Below are positions 1 to 10,640 of a DNA stretch of 64,000 nt, one piece after another (the first letter of the stretch is position 1; each line of letters starts with the position of its first letter). The translations under genes and the position numbers were made by a program. Where the stretch lies: assembly GCA_020744425.1 (NCBI GenBank), contig JAGMUV010000004.1, forward strand, positions 1,054,001 to 1,118,000, given 5' to 3'. The notes beneath the pieces were generated by a model, which saw only the letters and a list, made by a program, of their open reading frames with translations, was not told the DNA's origin and made no database searches. The DNA comes from Dactylonectria macrodidyma. Taxonomy: Eukaryota; Ascomycota; Sordariomycetes; Hypocreales; Nectriaceae.

Positions 1-1237
1 ACCAAAGCCATGCGCTATCTCATAGCCGAGGACTGGCGCGTTCTAACTGCAGTAAGTCTACCAAGAGTGTCATGGTTCCGGCCGTAAGCGTTAAACACGA
101 GAACAGGTCGAGCTGTGCAGCAAGAACCATGAGCTTGTCCCGACAACATTGATTGAGCGGACGGCTCGCCTTCGAGGCGGCCCCAGCGGTGTTCATAAAA
201 GCATCTCTGCCCTCGCCAAGGTCGGCCTGATCGCCCGTGTAAAGGAAGCCAAGTACGACGGCTATCGACTAACCTACGGTGGCCTCGACTATCTCGCTCT
301 CCACACCCATTCACAGAAAAAAGACGTCTACAGCGTTGGGAATCGAATTGGCGTGGGCAAGGAAAGCGACATCATGGTCGTCGCGGACCAGACAGGAACG
401 CAGCGGGTGCTCAAAATCCATCGACTAGGCCGAATCTCCTTCCGAACCGTCAAGTCGAATCGAGACTATCTTAAGAAAGGCGCGTCCGGGTCATGGATGT
501 ACCTCTCGAGACTAGCTGCTATGAAGGAGTTTGCTTTCATGAAAGCCCTGCGCGAAGAGGGATTCCCCGTACCAGAGCCAATCGCGCATTCCCGACACAC
601 CATCGTCATGAGTCTGATCGACGCATTTCCTCTTCGACAAATCGCCGAGGTGCCCGATCCCGCGTCTTTGTATGCCGACTTGATCAGCCTCATCCTTCGA
701 CTCGCCAAGCATGGGCTTATTCACGGTGATTTTAACGAGTTCAACATCCTAGTCAAGGAAAACAGATCCAAGAACGAAGACGGCGAGGAAACCCTTGTCT
801 TGGAGCCCGTCATTATTGACTTCCCTCAAATGGTGTCAATGGAACACCAAAATGCAGAAATGTACTTTGATCGGGATGTCAACTGCATCAAACGTTTCTT
901 TGAGCGGCGTTTCCATTTCGTAACCTCGGAGGCTGGACCTTTCTTCAAGAACGCCAAGAAAAGTGTTGGCAAAGATGGAGCCAAGCGGCTCGATGCGACG
1001 GTTGAGGCATCCGGATTCACGAAAAAGATGCTCAAGGACTTGGAGGCTGCTATCAAGGAGAAGGCGGAGACCAAAGGAGATGTTGAAGAGGGCGACGATG
1101 ATGAGAGCGACGACGATAGCGAGGAGGATGGGGAGGAGGGTGGAGATAAGGACAAGGCCTCCGGCGGTCTTCTGGGGGATGATGCGCGAGATGTGGAAGT
1201 CCCGGTCGATGAATCTATGGCCAAGTTGGCTGTCTGA
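1..1237 (+). CDS. RIO2: RIO2-type atypical serine kinase (5' end outside window)
   Basis: RIO2 is an ATPase/kinase needed for late cytoplasmic maturation of the 40S ribosomal subunit (known for the family). Two coding segments are visible: 1-51, in frame and ending before a GTAAGT donor, and 107-1237 after a CAG acceptor; the 55-nt intron joins the N-terminal segment (KAMRYL..EDWRVLTA) to the winged-helix part. Visible motifs: winged helix with GGVHKS-like core (here GPSGVHKS, near 185-205), a glycine-rich loop IGVGKESDI, the ATP lysine in LKIHRLG, the catalytic loop HGDFNEFN (near 721-744) and metal-binding IIDFPQ. The C-terminus is a long Asp/Glu-rich tail, common in fungal orthologues. Only a few N-terminal residues seem to be missing. 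It converges on the RNA-binding gene downstream, about 430 bp away. Confidence 0.96.
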
Positions 1238-1664
1238 AACGAATTGTAATGATACCCAAGAAGAAGAAAACAAGGTCGTTATGCTTGACCATGAGCCACC
1301 TCAGAACGTTATTCTATCATATTCTATGAACAGAATGGCTACTTATTCCAAATCACGATGTTGGGGCATGCATTCAGAGACAATAGTTGATTAATCTGTT
1401 CAGGCCAAGAGGTCGACATTGCAGACTTTTTAATGAGACGAATGTCCTCCCTAGAATCTAAAGCACAAGAGCTCATAAAATAGACCACAGCACAAGTCAT
1501 CAGGTGCATTAGCGACCTCAGTCGTATTGTGCTCGGATTGCATAACAATGGTTCTGTGTTGTAAGACGACAGCTCCAAAAGACTCTGACTAGAATCAAGG
1601 AAAGAAGTGTACCGTAAGCAGCATGATTGCGCAAAATTGCCCTAGCTCAGTCGAGATGGCCAGG
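1238..1664. other. Convergent 3' intergenic spacer
   Basis: This is the space between the stop of the RIO2 gene and the stop of the minus-strand RNA-binding gene. It is AT-richer than the flanks and should hold both 3' UTRs and polyadenylation signals. Short open frames occur on both strands, but none has coding character. No RNA gene or repeat was recognised. Confidence 0.6.
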
Positions 1665-3634
1665 CTACTGAATATCCTTCTTCACAGAAACCTCCTTCTT
1701 GACGGACGGAGACGAGTCGAGAGAAGCGGTGACAACAATCGTATCCGCATGAATGGTAACGCTCTCGTCACATTCGGAAGACGCAGGAGTAACAGTCGCC
1801 TCATCCGCGCTCGAACTCGTGGCCGTCCTGGTCAAGTGGTTAGAAAAAGCGCCGATAAGGTCGCGACAAACCTTCATACTGAAGAGAACTGTGGTGAGAC
1901 CCGGAGGGCCTGCCCACGCCGCCTCTCTCGGAGGCCGAGGTTGCGCCAGGGATGTTGGCGGCTCTGCAGCCAAGTTAAGGGAGCTCAACTTTAAGGTGGT
2001 GGGAGAGACTCACGTTCGGGTAGAGAGTGGGACAGGACGTCTCCACTGTTGAGGCTGAGAGCTGTACAGAGTCGGGTTCATGCCGACGAGAGGGGTGCCG
2101 TAAGCACCAATGTTGTACTCGTTGGTCCGGAACTGGCGACGCTCAGCAGTCACACGCTTCAGCTCCTTTTGGGCAGGAGTGTCGGCATATCGAATATTCA
2201 TGAGAAGACCCTCTTCACCAAGACCAACACCGTTGAACTTTCGGATGATGTCGTCACAAACATCACGGTTGTCGAAGCTGCTCGAGAGTCAGAATCATTA
2301 CTGCGTCGGTGGGTGGAAAGGCTTACCGAGCAAAACCAACACCGCGGCTGTTTCCCATACTGTCTCGGAGGATCTTGCTGGACAAGATGGTGTAGCCCAG
2401 GAAAATGGTTCCAAGCTCCTGTACCAAATTAGGATGTTTTCCCCAGGCCAGCAGTCTTCGGCGGTGTTCGGCGGTGTTCGGCGGTCACTTACAACTTCGG
2501 TCAAGGTCTTTGGCAAGTTGGAGATGTAAAGATTAGTAGACAATTCGTCTCCCTCAGCTTTGAGACGAGAGTTGAACGACTCCTAGGAATGGTTGTCAAT
2601 AATCACTTAGCACTCGATGCGAAGAACAATTACTGACCCTGGCAAACCCAACTTCATAACCAAGACGATAGAATCCACGGATACACATTTCCGAATCGGC
2701 AACATCGAAGAATTTGGCGAAGCCAAAACTGCGTGATCGTCAGAGACCCAAACGCAAGGAGATCAACAGGAACTTACCCCTTGCAAGCACCAGTGCCGGT
2801 GTCAATAATAGCCTTGGATGTCTCAACTGCACCAAAGCGAGCAGCGAACTGGAAGAGCAGGTCGTCATCGGTTGTGGGGTGAAGACCACGAATGTAGACA
2901 TTGCGATTGCCAAGAATCCGATTCTCCAAGCTCTGTTCGAGGCTCTTCATCTGGCCTGGGGGTGTGAAGACAGCAGGCACCGCCTTAGGAACAGCAGGGC
3001 TCTGTTTCAACAACTCATCCAGGGCATGGTCCGACATGGTTGGGAGAGAGGCTTTGGCAGGAGCTTCAACGTGCATAGCCGCCATACCCAGCTGCTGGGG
3101 AGAGGGGGTCGTGTAAGTGGAGCGATCGAGGTTTGCAACACGAGGACCATTCTCGCGGTGCGAGATACCAGTGTAGAATGGAGTAACGGGAGTGGACTCC
3201 GTAGTTGAGTAAGAGCCTCGACGGTTCTCCAAGCCAGGAACATCAGAGTGGCCTCGATCGATGCGGTGATGAGCAGTGCTGGCGCGACCAGGAGTGAAGG
3301 GCATAAGGGGAACTGGCAGGCCAACATATGGGTTTCCGTAGGCGCCGTTGAGAGGAAAGGCACCGTAGCCATTCTCGGTAGTATGGCCAAGTCCCATGGA
3401 CTGAGAAGTCGGCATAGGAGCCAAAACGAACTGACCTTCGGGCCCAAGCATGTAAGAAGGACCCATCTGGATCGGAGCAGGGGTATTTCCAATGTTCATG
3501 CCACCCAGAGTCATTCCCTGAAATTGGTTCATGATCCCGCTGTGGTCGTTGGACCCCTGGATGGGAACATGAGAGTGAAGACCTCTACCAGGTTGACCGG
3601 GCAGGTAAGGTGGAGCGCCGTTGCCAGATTCCAT
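1665..3634 (-). CDS. RNA-binding protein with two RRM domains (RBMS/MSSP-like)
   Basis: Seven coding exons were placed by frame and splice consensus: 3634-2778, 2728-2638, 2582-2493, 2418-2327, 2277-2014, 1963-1880 and 1827-1665, giving about 546 aa. Residues 1-250 are low-complexity, rich in Gly, Pro, Met and Ser. RRM1 starts at NVYIRGL (RNP2) and continues across the first intron to KGFGFAKF (RNP1). RRM2 has NLYISNLP and GVGFARF. This RRM pair, with IRGL and ISNLP as RNP2 motifs, resembles metazoan RBMS single-strand nucleic-acid-binding proteins and uncharacterised fungal RNP proteins, so an mRNA-binding role is inferred. The last intron (donor GTATGA, 1879-1828) restores a Ser/Thr/Asp-rich C-terminal frame. 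The leader is long and appears to contain introns. Symbol not assigned. Confidence 0.9.
2451..2485. repeat. Tandem decamer inside an intron of the RNA-binding gene
   Basis: Units related to gcggtgttcg are repeated head to tail: one diverged copy, two perfect copies, then a partial copy. The array lies in the intron at 2419-2492, next to its 5' splice site (donor G at 2492 on the minus strand), and makes up nearly half of that intron. Confidence 0.8.
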
Positions 3635-4745
3635 GATTCGCTGTCAAGTAGGGATGATAAGGGTTGGTGAATCTGTAGCAGGCGATTTTAGCCAACCGAG
3701 GTATGGAATGGCGCCAGGGAAGAATCAAGTGAACCATCAGGGGGGGGGGGGGAAGGTCCGGACGGGAGCAACATGCGAGTGGATTGGAGTCAAAACAACA
3801 TGCGTTGCTTCTCCAGGCTAGGGGTCGTGTGCAAGGGTAAGGGCCAAATTACCTCGGACAACAAATCAGCTTTCTTGAGAGCTGTTGAAAATTTCGAATG
3901 GTCAAGCTGTAATGCAGAGATCCTGTTGCGATGCCCAGCATTAGCTCAGTAGTGTTAAATGGAGATAGCCAAGAGGCGAGTGGAAAAGCGAACAGAAGAC
4001 AAAGGACGTTCTGGAGAAACTTACCGTCGACGAAGAAGTGCCAACTACTTGGGTTCAAAGAGGATTCCAGAGGAGAGGCCAACGACGGCAAATGCTGGTG
4101 TACCAAGACTCTGAGATGAAGCGAGAGTAAGTAAGATAGAACAAGCTATCGAGCAAGATGGGTTTCAGAAGAGATTGGCCACCGGGCAGGAGGTTGGTCT
4201 GAAGGAGAGTATCGTGAACCCGTGGAGATGTGAGAGAAGAAGAGAAGAATGGAGGATGGAGGATGGAGGATGAGGAGGAGAGGAAGTGAGGGAGGTGTAG
4301 GAGATGGGGAGAAGGATGGGCGATGGACCACTTACCTAAGCTTGCAAGTATTTGGGTTGGAGGAAGGCAAGGGCCGTGGTAAGGTTGGTAGCAAAATATG
4401 TGCTCAAGCTTCGGAAACAACAAGAGGCAAGAACGATCGTGACGATTATCGTCAAGGCAAGGTAAGTGGCGGCAATTAAAGTAAGTGTGCGGAAGGTAGG
4501 GTCCTAGGTAAATAAAGGATGTTTGAGAAGACTGATATCGAAGGTGCTGTCGGCCCCTGATCACGTCGGAGAAAGAAAGCTGAAGGAGGTGAGGTGAGGT
4601 GGAAGAGGAAGGAAGAAATTCGCAGAAGAGAAAGCAGGTTGAGAATTTATATAGGTGCGGCCGAGAGTAGTGAAGGATACTGGCCGTTGGCAGCTGACAG
4701 CCGGTCGAGGTGCGTTTGCTAGCAACTGGCAACCTGCAGTCCACG
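3635..4745 (-). promoter_or_regulatory. Long CT-rich leader region of the RNA-binding gene with probable 5' UTR introns
   Basis: Read on the minus strand this region is strongly pyrimidine-rich, as in fungal 5' leaders. Two good donors are visible: GTAAGTGG starting at 4335 and GTAAGTTT starting at 4024. A CTTGACAG acceptor ends at 3641, six bases before the ATG, so at least one leader intron (3641-4024 if it is a single intron) is likely. The region holds a 13-base G run (3740-3752, C on the coding strand) and three ggaggat units (4251-4271). A stop-free frame at 4744-4055 is compositional and is not called as a gene. Confidence 0.5.
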
Positions 4746-7700
4746 GCTGGGTCAGGTGAGGTGATTCAAGCTGTTGGTGAGTGACAATGCGCTCGGCAGT
4801 GCCTGACAGGCGGCACGCTTTGTGCTCCAGTATTCCAGTTGCTCGGTGCCAGAGAAGCTTGAGTGTGGTAGCCGCCTCGAGGTGAGTCCGGTGCTACACT
4901 AGAGTCACGGTTTCCAATTGTGGGCTTATAGAGCTATTGTTCGGTCGCAACCACTTCGGAGCCAGTGTGTGAATAATTGCTACTGAAAGGGGCCCAAAGG
5001 TGAAGCGGAGTACAGGTCCCGCGGTTGAGCGGCAGGGGATACAGGATGTGGGCCAGCCTTCCCGTAAGTCGTAGCAATTCTCGTCTCTAGAGATGCTGAG
5101 AAATCGTGTGTTTCTGCTGGCGAGCACTTGTTCATTTGCTAGGTCGAAGCGATGCCTATGGGAAGGCAAAGGAGGTGACCGAACAAACGATCTCGACAAC
5201 GGGAGGGGTGTGATCTTCGGTCACAGCCGCGCACGCAATCAGGTCGAGCTTGTAACCTAATCCCAGGTAATTCCAGGGAGGTAGATAGAAGGATATAGTA
5301 CCAGGCCTTGTTTGTTGCGTACCTCCGCTAGGCGTCGTCGTATCCGTCGTTGTCGAAATCGAAGTGGCCAATGATCAGTCTGATGATTGTCGTCACTTCT
5401 TGGCAGCAAACAATGGTAATGCGAAGAGCCAGGTAATCAAAGATATTGAACTCAAAGAACATTGAAGGTAGTTTGATGCCCGTCTGTAATAATACTCGGA
5501 TAGCAGAACAGGTCGCGAGAGACTGATGTTGTCCTATCATGGCTGGGACGGGAACACGCCATTTCCAAAACACGCACAGGAGGGATGTGTCTTCTTATAG
5601 GGGACCTCAATATCTCCTCATGCAATTTTCCTGTGCCTGTCTGCCAGCACGAATAGACAGCCTGTCCCAGGCCGTAGACGACTTGCTTTGGATTCCTAGC
5701 ATTCTCAGCCATCTACAGACACGGTTCCTCCTTGGGCAGAGCTTGGCAGCTTCCGTTCCAACCCCACTAAGTTGTATCCCGGATGCAACTGTACAAACAC
5801 GGGACATAAGCGCGAGAAATATAGACCTATAGAAGGCCAATGGCGTTTTGGGGGCTGATCCCTGGGCTGTAGTCCGCGGAGAGTAGCTGGGGTGCCTGCA
5901 CCCCAACGATGCGAGATGTGACAGCCTGGGTAGCCATGATGCTCACGGCCATACCGGATACTGCGGTGGAAAAGGCGGTATTGTGCGGTAACGCCCAATC
6001 AGCCTATGCCATCCTACATCACTCTCTTGACCAAGCCAGTTGTGTTCCTCGAGAAAGGTCTAGAATTGCTTTTTCGACAGCCCGTTCTGAAACCGACGTT
6101 AGGCCTCCATACGCATCCCACCATCGAATGTCGCCGCTAGTGACATCGTAATGATCCCATGCCCCTACCAGTAGCCTGTGTGTGCTCTTGGTGTGCCGGA
6201 GCTGATTCCCAGTCCGAAGCCATGACAGTCGTGAAGAGAGCGTCAACTTTGCGTATGTCTAGCACAATGTTGGCTGCATCCTCATTAGTCAGATTCCGCC
6301 AAAGGAAATGTTCCGCAGACAAGATCATGGGGATGGCAAAGATTTTGCGTCCAGAATATTGGTGCTTGACCAGTGGGTGATCAAGTTTTAACGCCTTTTC
6401 CCTTAAAATCTCGCGCAGTTGCACATTCAATCCCTCCCTTACTTCCGACAACGAGCAACGGACAGGGGTTTGAGATACGTACCCATACAGCCGACATCCA
6501 AGCCCAAGCCAAAAGCAATGTCAACTGCAGGACAGGAGACAAGAGAAAATAATTTCTGTTCAGCTCAGCGTGCTGACAGGTTCGCCTACAATATCGCCCC
6601 TGTGCATGTCTTGTTTTTGTTTAGGGCTGGCTGACGCTACAGTGTGCCCGTGTTCAGGCGGATAGTATAACGGTAGATGGTGTATTAAGACGAGACGCAA
6701 CTTGCCGCTGAATCATCCCCCAGAACGGTACTGTCTCCTGGTGGGTTTACGATCCCCCAGTGTCGGGGCATGATCCCAAACTTGACCTTGGAGTAGATCT
6801 GGTAGTAGTCAGTGGTGTAACATCAAATAGCTGGCATGTGCACGCTTGAAGCCACTGATTTGGCTGATGAGTCCAAGACACTTCCAAAAAATATCTCCCA
6901 CATACTTATATTGACCAAGGAAGACAATCATGTCTTGTTTCTGAACAATTAAAACCGTACTATTTCAGGTACATGGTTCTTTTCTTTCCGTCTGGTAATG
7001 TCAAAGGGTATGATTACTTCACACGTGCAAGTAACTTTACCAGCAAAGGACACGACAGAAGCAGTGAGAACATAGTCAAGCCCGTCGAGTCCTGTGAATC
7101 AGAGCCCACCTAAAGGAAGACAGCGGCACGGTGTGCTATAACACACCGCACCGTTTTCTATCAACCATTGTTTACCACATTTCTACAGGGTAAGTTAGCC
7201 TGCGGTAGCTTGAGTCCTCCGACCATCACACTGTGTATGGTCCTCCCCTCCTTCTCGCCGCCAAGGGTCACAGATCGGCATGTATCTAGGCATTGAGTTG
7301 TACTGCGACATGGTCCTAGTGAGTGGGTGGTCTCAGTATGTAGATCGGGATGTCCCTGTTGATCCACACACATTCACGGCCACAGCCCTAGCCATCTCAA
7401 ATATTACCCCGTCAGTCTCTGATTGCAAAGAAGGCTGGCTCCAGCCTACTCTGCCGTCGTTATCGCCGACAGAGGCCATCACGGTGGCGGCATCTGGCCC
7501 TGACAGGCGTCATTTGGCTTATGGTGATGTTATGATATAGTACCTACTCTAGCTATGCAACAGAATGGTCATCGCCAGATATATATCTCAGATGTCACTT
7601 GTAGTCCCATCTTCCTCTAGTACAAAAAATGAATTTCTAGTTCATGTACAGTCATCCTAGTCTACCTGGGGAGCAGGGCTCGCCCTCGGTCTGTCGTGAA

Positions 7701-7763
7701 ACCTGACATGCAATCATGATGACACTATCCCGTAAAGAGCGCCGCGTGCTTACCGCTTCTTCA
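4746..7763. other. Intergenic region with doubtful gene remnants
   Basis: About 3 kb without a gene I can support. The minus strand between roughly 6450 and 6020 has two stretches with coding-like composition in different frames: one around EILREK..LWRNLTNEDAAN and one around AYGGLTSVSERAVEK. They might be exons of an unrecognised gene or pieces of a decayed one. A short perfect hairpin (CGGTGTG, 6-nt loop, CACACCG) lies at 7129-7148. The rest shows nothing recognisable. Confidence 0.4.
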
Positions 7764-10015
7764 TTACCATACGTCCTCCTGTGAAATCGGTCAGCAGCCA
7801 ATTTTTTTTTTTGACAAGGGATGGACCGAATGGCTTGGGCCGGTCCTGGATGTCACCGCCTCTGGATAACGACCATTTTCGGAGTTTTGTGAAGACATAC
7901 CTGGTATTGGTTGGATGATCTCATGTTCTTGACAATCTCCTCGCCCTTAGCCTCCGAAACTCCACGTGTTTCTGCCAAGATTTGCGCGAGGACGTTGTTG
8001 ACCTCACGCGCCATATGTGCAGCATCACCGCAAACGTAGAAGTTGGCTTTTTGGGACAGCAGTTCGCCAACTTCCTTGGATCGCTCCTTGAGTCGGTGCT
8101 GAACATAGACCTTCTTAGAGGTCTGTCTCGAGAACGCAGTGACGAGCTCGAACTTGTCGCCAAGAGCTTTCTTGTATTCCTGAATAAATTGATTAGCAAG
8201 ATTTGTTGTAGTTTGATTTCTTTAGCCACTTACCGCCCACTCAGACTCGTACATGAAATCATCTGAAGCCTTGCGACAACCAAAGAACAAAAGTGTCCGT
8301 CCGACCTCGACACCATCCTGAGCCTGCTTGGCGCGCTCCTGAACGAAAGCTCGGAAAGGGGCGACACCAGTTCCAGGTCCGATCATAATCACGGGCTTGC
8401 TGGGGTCCGATGGCAGCTTGAAGTTGGAGTGACGAACATGTACAGGGACGCGAATTCCATCATATTTGTTTCGGGGGCCGGCAATCTCGAAAGTCTGACC
8501 GAAGGGCTGGGGGTTGTTCTCTCCATGTTGCTTCTGCTTCAAGGCCAAAAGGTAGTTAGTTGCAACGCCGCGGAATGGCTCATCGCGCCCAGGGATCATT
8601 TGAGACTCGACAACAGCAGTAATTGAGATCTTTCGGGGTTGCACCAACGAGGAAGACGAGATGGAGTAATAACGAGGCTGGAGTTTGGTGAGACCTTCAA
8701 TAAAGGCGGAGAAAGGAATGTTAGTCCACTTCTCGCCCTTGCTCACCAAGGATAGCAGGTGAGCGATGTTGTAGTAGTGAGAACCGGTCTTTTCGTGGAA
8801 GTAATCCTTGTCGTTACCGAGGCGGTTGATTTCGGCCTTGGCTTCATCGTTTGGAGCGAAAGCGGCCAGGGTAGAGAGGAATTGACGAGAAAGAGGGGCA
8901 CATATCTCAAGGTGGTATCGGAGGACAGCATCGTACGTGGTAGGGGTTGGGAAAGGGACCTTGGCGGTGGGTTCCAAGGCCTTGACACTGATGACGCTGT
9001 GCTTTTTGTCCGAGAGACCGAGGATATCGAGGAAGTGATCGACCTCCTCACCAGGGTTGGTGGGCCAGATAGCGATGTGATCTCCGGTCTCGTACTTGAG
9101 GTTGGACCCACTAATGTCAACCTCGATGTGAAGACAGTTCCTGTCCTTGGTGGAAAACAATTCTCGGGATTCGGGGATGGGAGCAATGTAGGGGTTGTGA
9201 GCGTTGAACTGACCCTTGACAGTTCCCTCAAGGTGCATCTTGTTGGGCTCACCAAGGTAAACTTCGTCGGATTCTGAGGTCAAGTTGTCGCGATCGACGA
9301 TGGCAAAAATCGGCTCGTACACAGCCTCACGCTCCTCCAAGCCAAGCTTCTCAGCGAGGGCCGCCCACATGGGGTCCTTCCAGGCCAAGAAGTCCTCCTC
9401 CATAGTACCAGCGCCGTCATCACCCTCGCCGGCTTCGCCAATACGGTGGGCGCCAAGCTTTTCGAGAGCCTTGTTCACATTGCGGACCATGGAGTTGTAG
9501 TGTTCGTAGGTGTTGTTACCGAGACCGAAAGCGACGTAGTTGAGGTTACCGAGTGGGGGGTCGCTGCCCTCGGAGAAGGAGGCGTCTTCGCCAGAGATGA
9601 ACTCGTAGAAGTCAACAGCATTGTCGGTGGGCTCGCCCTCGCCGTAAGTGGCGAGAACGAACATGACGACCTTGTCATTGGGGACGGTGTCCAGGTTATC
9701 AAAGTCGTACTCCTCTAGGTCAGCGACCATAGTCTCGAGGCCGAACCGGCTCTTGCCCTCCTTGGCGAGGCGGGAAGCGTAGTCTTCGGCGGTACCAGTC
9801 TGGGAGCCGTAGAAGATGACACAGTTCTTGCCCGACTCCTCCATCTTCTCAACGATATTCCTTGTGCGCCCGGCCTTTACGCCATTGGAGGCAGCAAAGG
9901 CGTTAGCGTAGGGGTCCTTGGTGATGCCCCATATCTTGCCCTTGGTGAAGTAGGCAAGGGTGCCGAGCAAAATGGCGCCCAGGACGATGACGTCCAACGT
10001 GTCAAGTTCGGCCAT
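7764..10015 (-). CDS. cprA: NADPH-cytochrome P450 reductase
   Basis: This diflavin enzyme transfers electrons from NADPH through FAD and FMN to microsomal P450s (known). Exons are 10015-8234, 8179-7901 and 7778-7764, giving about 691 aa, the usual fungal length. An N-terminal membrane anchor lies at residues about 7-23. The FMN domain has the phosphate loop YGSQTGTAEDYA (about 69-80) and ATYGEGEPTDNA. FAD binding is shown by RYYSISSS and GVATNYL, and NADPH binding by IGPGTGVAPFRAF (about 546-557), FFGCRKASDDFMY and FYVCGDAAHMA. The last exon is only 15 nt and encodes Glu-Asp-Val-Trp and the stop, supplying the conserved terminal aromatic residue that stacks on FAD. A probable leader intron lies upstream. 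The gene is divergent from PAG1. Confidence 0.97.
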
Positions 10016-10640
10016 GGTGTTTTCAGGTGAGGGCGAGCACGAGCGCGTGCAGGTTCGCGCTGCGGAGGATGGAGGTGGATGATGATAAGGTCAGAAGGTG
10101 AGCCGTCAACTGCCGTGGTAGAAGCCGAGGGTGCAGGAAGCGGGAAGTGTTGCTGGACGGATGCGATGTCGCCTCGGTGCGTGGGTGAAGAAAGTCGCCC
10201 GTAGATCGGCAATCGGAAAGGAGGCGGGGGAAGGTCAGCGGAGCGGCATGTGGCGCAGAATTGCCTACAGCACTTTGTCAGTAACGTGGCCGGGAACACA
10301 ATCGGCAATTCGGCCTTGGAAACAGAGGCAAAGGTACAAACAAAAATATATATGGAGGTTTGATGGGAAATACTCACTCACAAACCCTGGAGGTGAATGG
10401 GATTTCGCTGGGAATCCAGGCTGCAAGTCCCAAGACGCAGAGATAAATGGGGAGAGTGATCTGGCTCGGCAGTTTTTAATATCTGACGGAATCAGCGTGA
10501 GGCCAGACTTTCGTCCCAGTACTACACTAGATAACGTAGCCCCCGCGGAACCTGGAATACAGGGCTCTCCAAGCCGCCCCCAGTTGCCGCCAGCTACCAA
10601 TTACCCCACTGTTCAAAGGATCTAGCGCCCTACGTGGGCC
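10016..10640 (-). promoter_or_regulatory. Leader and promoter-proximal region of the P450 reductase gene
   Basis: On the minus strand a tandem GTGAGTGAGTA donor (from about 10381) and a CTGTAG acceptor ending at 10265 enclose about 117 nt containing a TGAC branch-like element. This fits a 5' UTR intron. The sequence between 10264 and the ATG at 10015 is CT-rich leader. No upstream ATG extends the reading frame. Confidence 0.5.

Noticed and set aside
4055..4744. 229-codon minus-strand frame before the RNA-binding gene
   Set aside because: Ser/Leu/Pro/His-rich translation of CT-rich leader DNA, crossed by good splice donors; treated as 5' UTR.
6655..6710. tRNA-like string GGATAGTATAACGGTAG
   Set aside because: It resembles a D-arm, but no anticodon stem, T-arm (GGTTCGA) or acceptor pairing follows.
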